Shown: positions 19,820-29,103 of the stretch, piece by piece
Layout: each line of letters opens with the position of its first letter
Position numbering within the stretch: position 1 is the stretch's first letter
NCBI RefSeq assembly: GCF_965118895.1
Contig: NZ_CBCPJJ010000008.1
Coordinates: 434,001-498,000 of the forward strand
Origin: Rahnella inusitata_A
GTDB taxonomy: Bacteria > Pseudomonadota > Gammaproteobacteria > Enterobacterales > Enterobacteriaceae
Direction of reading: 5' to 3'
Length of the DNA stretch: 64,000 bases
Made by a program: the position numbers and the translations under genes
Notes under the pieces: model-generated
What the model was told of the DNA's origin: nothing
Databases searched by the model: none
The model's input: the letters and a program-made list of their open reading frames with translations, nothing else

Positions 19820-19912
19820 ATCGACTCCACTCCACGCCCAAACAAAGCATAATATTCTGATGACAGGAAATTAACCTGACTGCCAAAAATCGCCAACACA
19901 GGCGTTAATAAC

Positions 19913-19928
19913 CGTGAGTTATTTCACA
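19913..19928. promoter_or_regulatory. CRP-cAMP site upstream of dadA
   Basis: CGTGA-GTTATT-TCACA matches the CRP consensus at nine of ten core positions. It is placed 94-109 bp upstream of the dadA start. dadAX is a known CRP-regulated operon. Confidence 0.65.
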
Positions 19929-20030
19929 ATTATTTATCGTTCATTGCCGGTTTTTTTTCAATAGGGACAAATAAATAACGATATCGCGCAACATTATCCC
20001 TGTGCACAGAGAAATTTATGGTTTTTTGAT

Positions 20031-20048
20031 AGCAATGACATCATTGCT
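20031..20048. promoter_or_regulatory. Perfect inverted repeat, operator-like
   Basis: AGCAATGA-CA-TCATTGCT, with 8 bp arms and a 2 bp spacer, lies between dadA and the hydrolase gene. The symmetry is typical of a dimeric regulator site. The regulator is unknown. Confidence 0.45.
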
Positions 20049-20318
20049 GTCACCAGGCTTTATGGTCGTCAGGTTGCGTTTCATAATGGGCATTTATTCT
20101 TGTATACAAACCATTTTGCGGAACATATCACTGCAAACGTAAGCCGCAGTAACATTCCCTCATCATTCGAAGAAACTGTGCAGATCCTGTCTGCGGGCGT
20201 TTATAAACCCCTTAAAAATGCCACCTGCATCACACTTCACTCAATGACTCAAAAATTCACCTACACTTTTACCGGTTACCGTTTAACCACTTTCCATCCC
20301 GCCATAAGAGGACGATGT

Positions 20319-21149
20319 GTGAATAATTCAAACTTTCTGAAGCTTAAAGATGGTACGCACCTGTTTTATAAAGATTGGGGAAGTGGTCAGCCGGTGGTGT
20401 TCAGCCACGGCTGGCCACTGACGTCGGACGCCTTCGAAGACCAGATGCTGTTTCTGGCCAACAACGGTTATCGTGTAATCGCTGCTGACCGCCGCGGGCA
20501 TGGCCGCTCCTCGCAACCGTGGGACGGCAATAATATGGACCAATACGGTGATGATCTGGCTGAACTGACTGCCCATCTTGATCTGAAGGACGCGATTCAC
20601 GTCGGGCACTCTACCGGCGGCGGCGAAGTCGCCCGCTATATTGGCCGCCACGGCACCTCGCGCGTCGCCAAAGCGGTGCTGATTGGCGCGGTGCCGCCGG
20701 TTATGATCAAAACCGACTTCAACCCGGACGGCCTGCCACTCTCGGTATTTGACGGCATTCGCGACGGCGTGAAGAACGACCGTTCACAGTTCTTCCGCGA
20801 TCTGCCGGAAGCGTTCTACGGTTTCAACCGACCGGGAGCGAAAGTGTCTGAAGGCCTGAAAGAGAGTTTCTGGCTGCAAGGCATGCAGGGGTCGATCAAA
20901 TCATTGTATGACTGCGTGAAAGCCTTCTCTGAAACCGACCAGCGTGAAGACCTGAAGAAAATGACCCTCCCGACGCTGGTGATTTATGGAGATGACGATC
21001 AGATTGTACCGCCGGTATCTTCCAGTAAAGCGGCGTTAAAACTGTTGCCTCATGGGACGGAAAAAGTCTATCCGGGCGCATCGCATGGCTTATGCAGTAC
21101 GCATAAAGATGAAATTAACCAAGACCTGCTGGCCTTTATCCGTAGCTAA
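20319..21149 (+). CDS. Alpha/beta hydrolase, cofactor-free chloroperoxidase/esterase family
   Basis: 276-residue alpha/beta-hydrolase. The GTG start at 20319 (VNNSNFLKLKDG) has AAGAGGA seven bases upstream and gives the normal family length; a longer in-frame ATG at 20100 adds 73 unconserved residues. FSHGWPL holds the oxyanion segment. Ser98 in GHSTGGGE is the nucleophile, with the acid in IYGDDDQIVP and the histidine in GASHGL. The D/RRGHGRS and HGWP motifs are typical of non-heme chloroperoxidase-like esterases. True substrates are unknown; in vivo it is more likely an esterase than a halogenase. A strong terminator follows. Confidence 0.85.
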   Translation: MNNSNFLKLKDGTHLFYKDWGSGQPVVFSHGWPLTSDAFEDQMLFLANNGYRVIAADRRGHGRSSQPWDGNNMDQYGDDLAELTAHLDLKDAIHVGHSTGGGEVARYIGRHGTSRVAKAVLIGAVPPVMIKTDFNPDGLPLSVFDGIRDGVKNDRSQFFRDLPEAFYGFNRPGAKVSEGLKESFWLQGMQGSIKSLYDCVKAFSETDQREDLKKMTLPTLVIYGDDDQIVPPVSSSKAALKLLPHGTEKVYPGASHGLCSTHKDEINQDLLAFIRS

Positions 21150-21177
21150 ATTCCCTGCTCTTTTCAGAAAGCCTCCG

Positions 21178-21200
21178 GCCCTGCGTTGCAGGGCTTTTTT
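21178..21200 (+). terminator. Terminator of the hydrolase gene
   Basis: GCCCTGC and GCAGGGC form a stem with a GTT loop, followed by six T residues. Confidence 0.9.
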
Positions 21201-21388
21201 GTTACGGCCTCTGCGCAATTGACAGCACGCAGGCGTGAGGATATAGATTGAGACAGGAACGGATTTCTGGTCTTTATCAGGCAGCAAAATCAGATTGAGC
21301 TACGATTACTACTGGACGTGCGAAATCTTAAGAAAAGGTTGTGAATCAAACACTCTGTAGCGTCCATAACTGAATGAGGGTGCGGCTT

Positions 21389-22924
21389 ATGACGACAGTG
21401 ACCCAAAAGAAAAATACTGAGGACAAACGTCTTAGCGATGGACCGGACTGGACGTTTGATTTGTTGCAAACCTATCTCACAGAGATCGACCGGGTGGCGA
21501 AGTCTTACCGGCTGGACACTTATCCTCATCAAATCGAAATCATCACCTCCGAACAGATGATGGATGCCTACTCCAGTATCGGTATGCCCATCAACTACAC
21601 GCACTGGTCGTTCGGCAAGAAATTCATCGAAACCGAACAACTCTACAAACACGGCCAGCAAGGCCTGGCGTATGAAATCGTCATCAACTCCAATCCGTGT
21701 ATCGCCTATCTGATGGAAGAAAATACCATCACGATGCAGGCGCTGGTGATGGCCCATGCCTGCTACGGGCATAACTCTTTCTTTAAAAATAACTACCTGT
21801 TTAAAAGCTGGACCGACGCCAGTTCGATTGTCGATTACCTGTTGTTCGCCAAACGCTATATCAGCGAGTGCGAGGAGCGTTACGGCACTGACGAAGTGGA
21901 ACGGCTGCTCGATTCCTGCCATGCGCTGATGAATTACGGCGTCGATCGCTATAAACGTCCGCAGAAAATCTCTTTACAGGAAGAGCTGGCGCGGCAGAAA
22001 AGCCGTGAAGAATATCTGCAAAGTCAGGTGAACACGCTGTGGAAAACCTTGCCGCGTAAAGACGCCATCGATGCGCCCGAGCAGGCACGCCGCTTCCCTT
22101 CCGAGCCGCAGGAAAACCTGCTGTACTTCATGGAAAAAAATGCGCCGCTGCTGGAACCCTGGCAGCGCGAGATTTTGCGCATCGTGCGTAAGATCAGCCA
22201 GTATTTCTATCCGCAAAAACAGACCCAGGTGATGAATGAAGGCTGGGCCACGTTCTGGCACTACACCATCCTCAATCATCTGTATGACGAAGGGAAAGTG
22301 TCCGACCGCTTTATTCTGGAATTCCTGCACAGCCACACCAATGTGGTGTTCCAGCCGCCTTACAACAGCCCGTATTACAGCGGAATCAACCCCTATGCAC
22401 TGGGCTTTGCGATGTTCCAGGACATCAAGCGTATCTGTCAGGAACCTACCGAGGAAGATCACTATTGGTTCCCGGACATCGCCGGTTCGGACTGGCTGAC
22501 CACGCTGCATTTTGCGATGCGTGATTTCAAAGATGAGAGTTTCATCAGCCAGTTCCTGTCGCCGAAAGTGATGCGCGATTTCCGCCTGTTTACCGTGCTC
22601 GATGACGACCACAATAACTATCTGGAAATTGCCGCGATCCACAATGAAGAAGGCTATCGGGCAATCCGTCAGGAACTGTCGGCGCAGTACAATCTGAGCA
22701 ATCACGAACCAAACATTCAGGTGTGGAACGTAGATTTACGCGGTGACCGTTCACTGACGCTGCGCTACATTCCGCAGGATCGCGCGCCGTTGGATAAAAG
22801 CCGCCGGGAAGTGATGAAGCACGTTCACCGTCTGTGGGGCTTCGATGTATTTATCGAGCAACTCAATGAAGACGGCAGTGTCGAACTGCTGGAACGCTGC
22901 CCGCCGCGCCCTGCACCTTTGTAA
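21389..22924 (+). CDS. ycgB: SpoVR family protein YcgB
   Basis: 511-residue SpoVR-like protein, the conserved functional partner of YeaG and YeaH. The start MTTVTQKKN at 21389 has GAGGG eight bases upstream; another in-frame ATG at 21374 has none. HACYGHNSFFKNNYLF and MNEGWATFWHY are the signature motifs; the HxxxGH and E/H residues look metal-binding. No membrane segment is present. It is followed by the bidirectional terminator shared with fadR, and the order ycgB-fadR-nhaB-dsbB is that of E. coli. Confidence 0.95.
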   Translation: MTTVTQKKNTEDKRLSDGPDWTFDLLQTYLTEIDRVAKSYRLDTYPHQIEIITSEQMMDAYSSIGMPINYTHWSFGKKFIETEQLYKHGQQGLAYEIVINSNPCIAYLMEENTITMQALVMAHACYGHNSFFKNNYLFKSWTDASSIVDYLLFAKRYISECEERYGTDEVERLLDSCHALMNYGVDRYKRPQKISLQEELARQKSREEYLQSQVNTLWKTLPRKDAIDAPEQARRFPSEPQENLLYFMEKNAPLLEPWQREILRIVRKISQYFYPQKQTQVMNEGWATFWHYTILNHLYDEGKVSDRFILEFLHSHTNVVFQPPYNSPYYSGINPYALGFAMFQDIKRICQEPTEEDHYWFPDIAGSDWLTTLHFAMRDFKDESFISQFLSPKVMRDFRLFTVLDDDHNNYLEIAAIHNEEGYRAIRQELSAQYNLSNHEPNIQVWNVDLRGDRSLTLRYIPQDRAPLDKSRREVMKHVHRLWGFDVFIEQLNEDGSVELLERCPPRPAPL

Positions 22925-22944
22925 TTCCCTGGATTATAATCATT

Positions 22945-22969
22945 AAAAAAGGGCGCTCAGCGCCCTTTC
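22945..22969. terminator. Bidirectional terminator between ycgB and fadR
   Basis: AAAGGGCGC-TCA-GCGCCCTTT with flanking A and T runs, between convergent genes. Confidence 0.88.
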
Positions 22970-22988
22970 CTTATTTCCACACTCTGAT

Positions 22989-23708
22989 TTATTTCTTCTG
23001 ATCGGTCAGATCACCGGGCATGGTGCCCTGCATGCTGTGCCAAATCTCACCGCTCTGACGGCCATAATTGCGGACACAATCGACAATCTGCTCATAACTT
23101 TTTTCGTGGCAGATATCTGACAATTTTTTGTAGAACGCGATCGCCAGTTTGCGGGCTTCCGGATTAGAGAAGTAATAACGCCCGACGCGCTGATACAACC
23201 CGCGCAGGCCATTGATAATCAACCCATAAATTGGGTTGCCGGAGGCAAAAGCCAGACCACGGAAAATATCGTAATCGAGCAGCATAAAGGCTTCAGCGTT
23301 ATCTTCCACCTCAGTGGCCGTCGCGAGCACTTTCTGCGTTTCATCCGGATTGGTACGCATCGCTTTGCGGATGAAAATCGTCGCGATATTAGTACGTACG
23401 GAAAGCAGATTGTCGATCAGCTGCGGTACGCTGTCGTGATCAAGGCGAGCCAGCGTTTCCAAAATATTTAAACCGGAGGTTTCCCAAAAGTTGTTCACTT
23501 TCGTCGGTTTACCGTGCTGAATGGTCAACCAGCCGTCGCGGGAAAGGCGCTGTAATACTTCACGTAAGGTAGTACGGGTTACCCCAATGAGTTCTGAAAG
23601 TTCTCTTTCAGCCGGTAGAATTGAACCGGGCGGGAACCGACTGTTCCAGATGCTTTCGATGATATACTCTTCGGCAAAACCGGCAGGACTTTGTGCCTTA
23701 ATAACCAT
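22989..23708 (-). CDS. fadR: Fatty acid metabolism regulator FadR
   Basis: GntR-family repressor of fatty acid degradation and activator of fabA/fabB; long-chain acyl-CoA releases it from DNA. The N-terminal winged helix-turn-helix contains PAERELSELIGVTRTTLREV (about residues 38-57). The C-terminal all-helical domain binds acyl-CoA. The length of 239 is identical to E. coli FadR. It is divergent from nhaB, as in E. coli, across about 240 bp that must hold both promoters. Confidence 0.96.
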   Translation of the reverse strand: MVIKAQSPAGFAEEYIIESIWNSRFPPGSILPAERELSELIGVTRTTLREVLQRLSRDGWLTIQHGKPTKVNNFWETSGLNILETLARLDHDSVPQLIDNLLSVRTNIATIFIRKAMRTNPDETQKVLATATEVEDNAEAFMLLDYDIFRGLAFASGNPIYGLIINGLRGLYQRVGRYYFSNPEARKLAIAFYKKLSDICHEKSYEQIVDCVRNYGRQSGEIWHSMQGTMPGDLTDQKK

Positions 23709-23950
23709 GTGTTTGTCGTTCCGTTTGGGGCATTTATTGGGGATAAAGTTACGCTCATCATACCAGATGAAAATCCCGTGTTACAGGGCACGCAGGCAGG
23801 CTAATGTTGAAACTGTGCCGGGGTTGGCATAATTTCAAATTTATGAACAACTTAATGCGGTCAATAATCTGGTAACGGCAATAATGAGATTAACTTCATA
23901 CGTTTAACAAATTGAAATATAAAAGATAATAACAGGAGTCTTTGGGAAAT

Positions 23951-25501
23951 ATGGAAACTACGTTCACGCGCGCATTTGTAAAAAACTTTCTGGGGCAATC
24001 GCCCAACTGGTACAAAATCACCATTCTGGCGTTTCTGGTCATAAATCCGCTGGTATTCTTTCTGGTCAGCCCTTTTCTGGCAGGCTGGATGCTGGTGGTG
24101 GAATTCATTTTCACGCTGGGCATGGCGCTGAAATGCTACCCGCTACAGCCGGGTGGTTTGCTGGCCATTGAAGCCGTGATGATGGGCATGACCAGCGCGG
24201 AGCGTATCCGCGAGGAGATTTCCGCCAATCTGGAAGTGATCCTGCTGCTGATTTTCATGGTGGCCGGTATCTACTTCATGAAGCAGTTGCTGCTGTACGT
24301 TTTCACCAAGCTTCTGTTAAATCTGCGTAATAAGATCGCTCTCTCGCTGGCTTTTTGCTTCGCCGCAGCATTTCTCTCGGCTTTCCTCGATGCACTGACG
24401 GTCATTGCCGTCGTGATCAGCGTCTCCGTGGGTTTCTATTCGATTTACCACAACGTGGCATCGAACCGTGACGATGACACTGATATCAACGATGACAGCT
24501 CATTTACCGGCAATCAGCAGCATCAGGCGATCCTCGAGCAGTTCCGCGCCTTCCTGCGCAGCCTGATGATGCACGCCGGCGTCGGCACGGCGCTGGGCGG
24601 CGTGATGACCATGGTGGGAGAACCGCAGAATCTTATCATCGCTAAAAGCGCCGGATGGCAGTTCGCAGACTTCTTCATCCGTATGTCGCCAGTCACCGTG
24701 CCGGTCTTTATATGTGGTTTTCTGGTATGTGTGCTGGTTGAGCGTTTTCGCTGGTTTGGCTACGGTGCACAGCTGCCGCAGCCGGTGTTTGAAGTACTGA
24801 AAAAGTTCGATCAGAAAAACAGTCAAAACAGCACAAGGCAGGAGCGCATCAAACTGGCGGTGCAGGCCGTTATCGGCGTGTGGCTGATTGTTGCGCTGGC
24901 GTTACATCTGGCTGAAGTGGGTCTGATTGGCCTTTCGGTGATCATCTTTGCGACGGCGTTCTGCGGTGTAACTGATGAGCACGCTATTGGTAAAGCTTTC
25001 CAGGAATCTCTGCCGTTTACTGCCTTGCTGACCGTGTTCTTTGCCGTCGTGGCGGTGATTATCGAACAGCACCTGTTCAGCCCGATTATTCACTTTGTGC
25101 TTCAGTCAGCGCCTTCGCATCAGCTGTCGCTGTTCTATTTATTCAACGGATTGCTGTCTGCGGTTTCTGATAACGTTTTCGTCGGGACGGTGTACATCAA
25201 CGAAGCTAAGGCAGCACTGCAAAGTGGCGCTATCGATCTCAAACAGTTTGAATTGCTGGCGGTAGCGATCAACACCGGTACCAATTTGCCCTCGGTCGCG
25301 ACCCCTAATGGTCAGGCCGCCTTCCTGTTCCTGTTGACCTCCGCGCTTGCGCCGCTGATCCGTCTTTCCTATGGACGGATGGTGTGGATGGCGCTGCCGT
25401 ACACCGTGGTGATGACGCTGGTCGGCCTGCTGTGCGTACAGTTTCTCCTGCCGGATATGACTCAGTGGTATATGGATATGGGATGGATCGCCCTTCCCTG
25501 A
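23951..25501 (+). CDS. nhaB: Na+/H+ antiporter NhaB
   Basis: Electrogenic sodium/proton antiporter of the inner membrane, used for sodium and pH homeostasis. The 516 residues have about 12 membrane segments. FLSAFLDALTVIAVVISV is the conserved acidic transmembrane motif, and VNGLLSAVSDNVFVGT-like sequence (about residues 400-416) is the second. The ATG at 23951 aligns with the E. coli start. AGGAG lies 12 bases upstream, a wide spacing; an in-frame TTG at 23942 is closer to it but too close. Confidence 0.95.
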   Translation: METTFTRAFVKNFLGQSPNWYKITILAFLVINPLVFFLVSPFLAGWMLVVEFIFTLGMALKCYPLQPGGLLAIEAVMMGMTSAERIREEISANLEVILLLIFMVAGIYFMKQLLLYVFTKLLLNLRNKIALSLAFCFAAAFLSAFLDALTVIAVVISVSVGFYSIYHNVASNRDDDTDINDDSSFTGNQQHQAILEQFRAFLRSLMMHAGVGTALGGVMTMVGEPQNLIIAKSAGWQFADFFIRMSPVTVPVFICGFLVCVLVERFRWFGYGAQLPQPVFEVLKKFDQKNSQNSTRQERIKLAVQAVIGVWLIVALALHLAEVGLIGLSVIIFATAFCGVTDEHAIGKAFQESLPFTALLTVFFAVVAVIIEQHLFSPIIHFVLQSAPSHQLSLFYLFNGLLSAVSDNVFVGTVYINEAKAALQSGAIDLKQFELLAVAINTGTNLPSVATPNGQAAFLFLLTSALAPLIRLSYGRMVWMALPYTVVMTLVGLLCVQFLLPDMTQWYMDMGWIALP

Positions 25502-25520
25502 ATAGCAGGATTAACACCCG

Positions 25521-25560
25521 AGGAAATTTTCTGCTGGAGATGCCTTTTAGAAAATTTCCT
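25521..25560 (+). other. Perfect 12 bp inverted repeat after nhaB
   Basis: AGGAAATTTTCT and AGAAAATTTCCT are separated by 16 bases, starting 19 bases after the nhaB stop. The stem is AT-rich and has no proper T tail. It may be a 3' stem on the nhaB transcript or an operator before dsbB. Confidence 0.5.
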
Positions 25561-25682
25561 AATTTAAAGTCGAATTATCCGATTTAAGAAAATATTTACT
25601 TAAATTTCATTTGTACAGGCTGGCAGCACAGTCCAATTGGTTTACACTGCGTCTCAGTAGCTAACTGCAGGGAAAAATTTCT

Positions 25683-26213
25683 ATGTTGCAATATCTTAAC
25701 CGCTGCTCACAGGGACGCGGTGCCTGGCTTCTGATGGCACTGACTGCGTTAATCCTTGAGCTGGTTGCGTTGTATTTTCAACACGTGATGTTACTTAAGC
25801 CATGCGTAATGTGCATTTATGAGCGTTGTGCCTTGCTGGGTATTTTGGGTGCAGGGCTGGTGGGGGCGATCGCGCCATCGACCTGGTTGCGTTACGCCGG
25901 TATTTTGATCTGGCTATACAGCGCTTACGAAGGGATCCGCCTGTCATGGGAACATACCATGATCCAGCTTCATCCCTCTCCGTTTGCGACCTGCGATTTC
26001 GCCGCACGTTTCCCGACCTGGCTGCCGCTGGATAAATGGTTCCCGGGGATGTTTGTGGCTACCGGTGATTGCGCAGAGAAGCAGTGGGAATTCCTGTCCC
26101 TCGGCATGCCGCAGTGGCTGGTCGTGGTGTTCAGCGTCTTCATGGTGATCGGTGTGCTGGTTCTGCTGGCTCAGTTCGTGAAACCAAAACGCCGCGATTT
26201 GTTCGGCCGCTGA
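25683..26213 (+). CDS. dsbB: Disulfide bond formation protein DsbB
   Basis: Inner-membrane quinone reductase that reoxidises DsbA. Four membrane segments are predicted in 176 residues. The cysteine pairs are Cys41/Cys44 in KPCVMCIYER and Cys104/Cys130 in ATCDFA and ATGDCA, at the same positions as E. coli DsbB. Arg48, needed for the quinone, is in YERC. A terminator follows at once. Confidence 0.97.
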   Translation: MLQYLNRCSQGRGAWLLMALTALILELVALYFQHVMLLKPCVMCIYERCALLGILGAGLVGAIAPSTWLRYAGILIWLYSAYEGIRLSWEHTMIQLHPSPFATCDFAARFPTWLPLDKWFPGMFVATGDCAEKQWEFLSLGMPQWLVVVFSVFMVIGVLVLLAQFVKPKRRDLFGR

Positions 26214-26232
26214 TTCAGCAATTTTTATGACT

Positions 26233-26254
26233 AAGCGCCTGCGGGCGCTTTTTT
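26233..26254 (+). terminator. Terminator of dsbB
   Basis: AAGCGCC-TGC-GGGCGCTT followed by T residues. The T run reaches the stop codon of the convergent DUF998 gene. Confidence 0.88.
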
Positions 26255-26894
26255 ATTCCTGAATTTTCATAAACAGCCAGAAACCCGTCACAACCTGCCA
26301 GCCTGTAATGGTGTACACCGACATCCTTTCAATCATGCCCACCGGCAAAACGTCCAGCGATATCATGAACATGCTGACCAGCCCGACGACGCCCAGCATC
26401 AGGCTAAGCCACGAAAATCCACGCCATCCGGCGCTGTTACGCTTCATCCAGGCAATCGACAGCAGGCACAGGTTCCCGCCGCCTATCGCCATCACCGCAC
26501 CGGTCTGATGCAATGTTACCCCGCCAGTCCCCCCACCGCTGTGGAACAACGCAATCATCACGCCGCCCATCCCGTGCAGCAGGCCAAACAGCAGAAACAG
26601 CGATTGCCCCTGTTCATTAAAAACCCGGCGTAATAACACGCAGGCGATAAAGAACAAAAGTCCTTCAATCGCGAAACCGCTGTTCATCAGCATATGCAGC
26701 GGCGAACAGATAGCGCGGCCATCCGCAGTTGGCCCGCAGGATGCAATCCCTAAATCGCTGATGTAGTTCTGACGATAAGAATAATCAGGCTCATGCCACG
26801 CCAGTGCGCTGATTTTCTCCGCCAGCAAATACTGTAATCCGCCCAGTGTGAAACACAGCGCGCCCCCTTTTTGCCAACCCGAGAGTGTCCGCAT
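26253..26894 (-). CDS. DUF998 family membrane protein
   Basis: Predicted integral membrane protein of 213 residues with six or so hydrophobic segments. The start MRTLSGWQKGG at 26894 is chosen because AAGGA lies nine bases before it; an in-frame ATG at 26912 has no ribosome site. The conserved DUF998 features are the extracytoplasmic NYISDLGI after the first segment and GVMIALFHSGGG later. The function of the family is unknown. It is convergent with dsbB, overlapping its terminator. Confidence 0.75.
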   Translation of the reverse strand: MRTLSGWQKGGALCFTLGGLQYLLAEKISALAWHEPDYSYRQNYISDLGIASCGPTADGRAICSPLHMLMNSGFAIEGLLFFIACVLLRRVFNEQGQSLFLLFGLLHGMGGVMIALFHSGGGTGGVTLHQTGAVMAIGGGNLCLLSIAWMKRNSAGWRGFSWLSLMLGVVGLVSMFMISLDVLPVGMIERMSVYTITGWQVVTGFWLFMKIQE

Positions 26895-26960
26895 TCGAAA
26901 TATTCCTTTCATAGATATGCTGTGATTTTAGCGGAAGTTCTCTGGCCCGCCCGCAGGCAC

Positions 26961-27016
26961 AAAAAAAAGCGTCCAGTTAGCGCTCAGTTTTCCTGAACGC
27001 TAACGGACGCCTTTTT
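26961..27016. terminator. Large imperfect hairpin flanked by A and T runs
   Basis: A stem of about 18 bp with two mismatches (left arm from GCGTCCAGTTAGCG, right arm ending CGCTAACGGACGC) has eight A residues before and five T residues after. It could stop transcription in either direction. It lies about 250 bp beyond the end of the downstream binding-protein gene. Confidence 0.65.
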
Positions 27017-27153
27017 GATAACTTTGATCAGCCTTCCGTGGGGTGAAACCCTGTGGAATAAATAATGCAGCTTATATGCCAACTCACTGCGGTTCCTTAA
27101 ACCCGTTATTTCTCAGTGCTTTGGCTACAAGCTGCAATATCACAGTTTTGCTT

Positions 27154-27235
27154 GTTGCACTCTTTATCGACATTTTCTCAACAATATCCCTGCCAGAGTG
27201 CAACGGGGGAAAAATTCAGCGCTGATAAAGAGTGC
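27154..27235. other. Mutually exclusive inverted repeats, attenuator-like
   Basis: GTTGCACTC (27154-27162) can pair with GAGTGCAAC (27196-27204). The overlapping GCACTCTTTATC (27157-27168) can pair instead with GATAAAGAGTGC (27224-27235). Both helices are perfect and cannot form at once. The region is the 3' flank of the binding-protein gene ending at 27267. No gene was seen in 27017-27266. Confidence 0.5.
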
Positions 27236-27266
27236 CACATGGGTGATGCGTGCATTACTGTCAAAA

Positions 27267-28844
27267 TTACTCTTTGGTAATCGAATCGAGATACAGCTGG
27301 CTACCCGCCACGTTCTGGCTTGCGCCCTTCACGTTATCCCGAATCGCCACCAGCAATTTACTCTGAAGCGCCACCACAAACGGTGAACTGCGTTGCAACT
27401 CGCGCTGTAAGTCTGCATAGAGTGCTTTACGTTTTGTCGGATCGGACTCAGCCGCTGCCGCACGCGTCCGTATGCTGATCTCCGGGATCACCCACTGGAT
27501 GCGCTGCGCCAGAGTTTTCGGTCCGTCGGGCACGTTATACGCAAAGGTGCTGGCGTTGGTATTGGGATCAAGATAATCCGCGCCCCAGTAGGTGAAGATC
27601 GACTGGAATTTATGTGCGCGCATACGGGTCAGTACGTCGCTTTCCACCAGCGGATGCACCACTAAGTTAATATCCGCTTTCGCAAAGCTGGCCTGAAGTG
27701 CCTGTGCAATATCGGAATACGGTGGCTGATTAATAACAATCAAATCGATCTTCGTACCCGGCGCGATACCGCCTTTACTGAGAATTTCCTTCGCTTTCTT
27801 CACGTCATATTTGAATGGCTGATCGTCAATCGCCCCCGCCAGACCGTCCGGCAGGAACGTCTGATGAATGCCGTACTGCCCTTTCAGCAGTTCGGTCGAA
27901 ATCCCCTGATAATCCACCAGCCAGCGCGCCGCTTCCCACAGTGCAGGATTCGCCAGCGCGGGTTGGGTTTTGTCGCCGACATTAAATGCCAGATAGAACA
28001 CCTTGGCTGCCGGGAACTGGGCAACGTGTACGCCCTTCTCTTTTTGCAGCGAGCTGAACTGATCGGCACCTAAATCGTAGGCCACATCTGCATCGCCATT
28101 AAGCACCAGCAGACGACGGGTGGACGGATCGCCGACGTTTTTAAACAGCACGTTTTCCAGCTTCGCCAGCGGTTTAGCATTCGGGTTACGTTTGAAAATC
28201 AGTGCTTCATGCGGCACATAGTTACGCACTTCAAACGCGCCGCTGCCCGCCGAACGTGAACGCAGCCAGCTGTTGCCGAAATCATCCTGATTGACGTTTT
28301 CTTTCAGTAATTTGCTGTCAACAATTCCCGCCACCGGTGCAGACAGAATGCTCAGCACCAGACCGCTGCCGATGTCTGCTGGCCAGCTGAGCTGAACTTT
28401 ATCGTCGCTCAGTTTTTTCAGATTGCCGTCGACGTTTTCCGGCGTCCAGCCCAGTTCACCCAGAATAAACGACGGGCTTTTATTGAGTTTCACCACGCGG
28501 GTAAACGAATAAATCACATCGTCGGCGGTGAGAGGATTGCCGCTGGCAAATTTCTGTCCGCTTTTTAACGTGAAGATCAGGCTATGCCCGTCCGGCCCCG
28601 GCTGCCAGCTGGCGGCGGCATCTGGATCGAGCTGATCAGGGTGTTGACGATTCGATTGCACCAGTTGCTGATAGAGGTTGACCAGATTTCCGGAACTGAC
28701 GGTTTCAAAACTTTCCGCCGGATCCAGGCTGATAATCCCTTCAAGCGAACCGGCCACCACCAGCGTATCCGCCGACGTCGCCGCATCCACGCGGGTTACC
28801 GCCATCATGAGCAGAAATAACAGGGAAGGAACACGTACTTTCAT
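27267..28844 (-). CDS. Peptide/nickel-type ABC substrate-binding protein (second paralog)
   Basis: Family 5 extracellular solute-binding protein, 525 residues, periplasmic. A signal peptide covers about residues 1-21 (MKVRVPSLLFLLMMAVTRV, then DA). The start at 28844 has GGAG nine bases upstream. ASGNPLTADDVIYSFTRVV is the SBP5 signature region, and WGADYLDPNTNASTFAYN is shared nearly exactly with the paralog at 32610-34178. It is last in the importer operon, after repeat element A. Having two binding proteins for one importer suggests a broadened ligand range. The ligand is unknown. Confidence 0.88.
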   Translation of the reverse strand: MKVRVPSLLFLLMMAVTRVDAATSADTLVVAGSLEGIISLDPAESFETVSSGNLVNLYQQLVQSNRQHPDQLDPDAAASWQPGPDGHSLIFTLKSGQKFASGNPLTADDVIYSFTRVVKLNKSPSFILGELGWTPENVDGNLKKLSDDKVQLSWPADIGSGLVLSILSAPVAGIVDSKLLKENVNQDDFGNSWLRSRSAGSGAFEVRNYVPHEALIFKRNPNAKPLAKLENVLFKNVGDPSTRRLLVLNGDADVAYDLGADQFSSLQKEKGVHVAQFPAAKVFYLAFNVGDKTQPALANPALWEAARWLVDYQGISTELLKGQYGIHQTFLPDGLAGAIDDQPFKYDVKKAKEILSKGGIAPGTKIDLIVINQPPYSDIAQALQASFAKADINLVVHPLVESDVLTRMRAHKFQSIFTYWGADYLDPNTNASTFAYNVPDGPKTLAQRIQWVIPEISIRTRAAAAESDPTKRKALYADLQRELQRSSPFVVALQSKLLVAIRDNVKGASQNVAGSQLYLDSITKE

Positions 28845-28978
28845 TGAGGTCGATCTCCACAGGTGAAAAGCCAGTTTTTCCAAGTGTAGAGGTGCAGCGC
28901 CAAGGCCAGAACAATGAAATAAAGCTTTGTATTTTAATAAAATAGATTAAGGAATAAAGGGTGAGTTGCCGCGATCGC

Positions 28979-29080
28979 TTCTTGCCCTCTTGCGAGGGGA
29001 AGGCCGGGATGGGGTGTTGGTTTTATCTGCGGAGTCGTCAGCAATACCCCGATCCAACCTCCCCCTTCGCAGGGGAGGAG
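28979..29080 (-). repeat. Dispersed intergenic repeat, copy A
   Basis: About 100 bp with GC-rich inverted ends: GAGGGGAAGGCCGGGATGGG on one side and CCAACCTCCCCCTTCGCAGG on the other, each end also a small hairpin. It matches copies at 34361, 43779 and 59918. It lies between the ATPase gene and the last binding-protein gene of the operon. Confidence 0.75.
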
Positions 29081-29103
29081 CTAAAGGCAAACCCCACCCG
29101 CGT

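Noticed and set aside
27043..27225. 60-codon plus-strand ORF between the importer and the DUF998 gene
   Set aside because: No ribosome site or known motif; the inverted repeats there suggest an RNA or 3' untranslated role instead.
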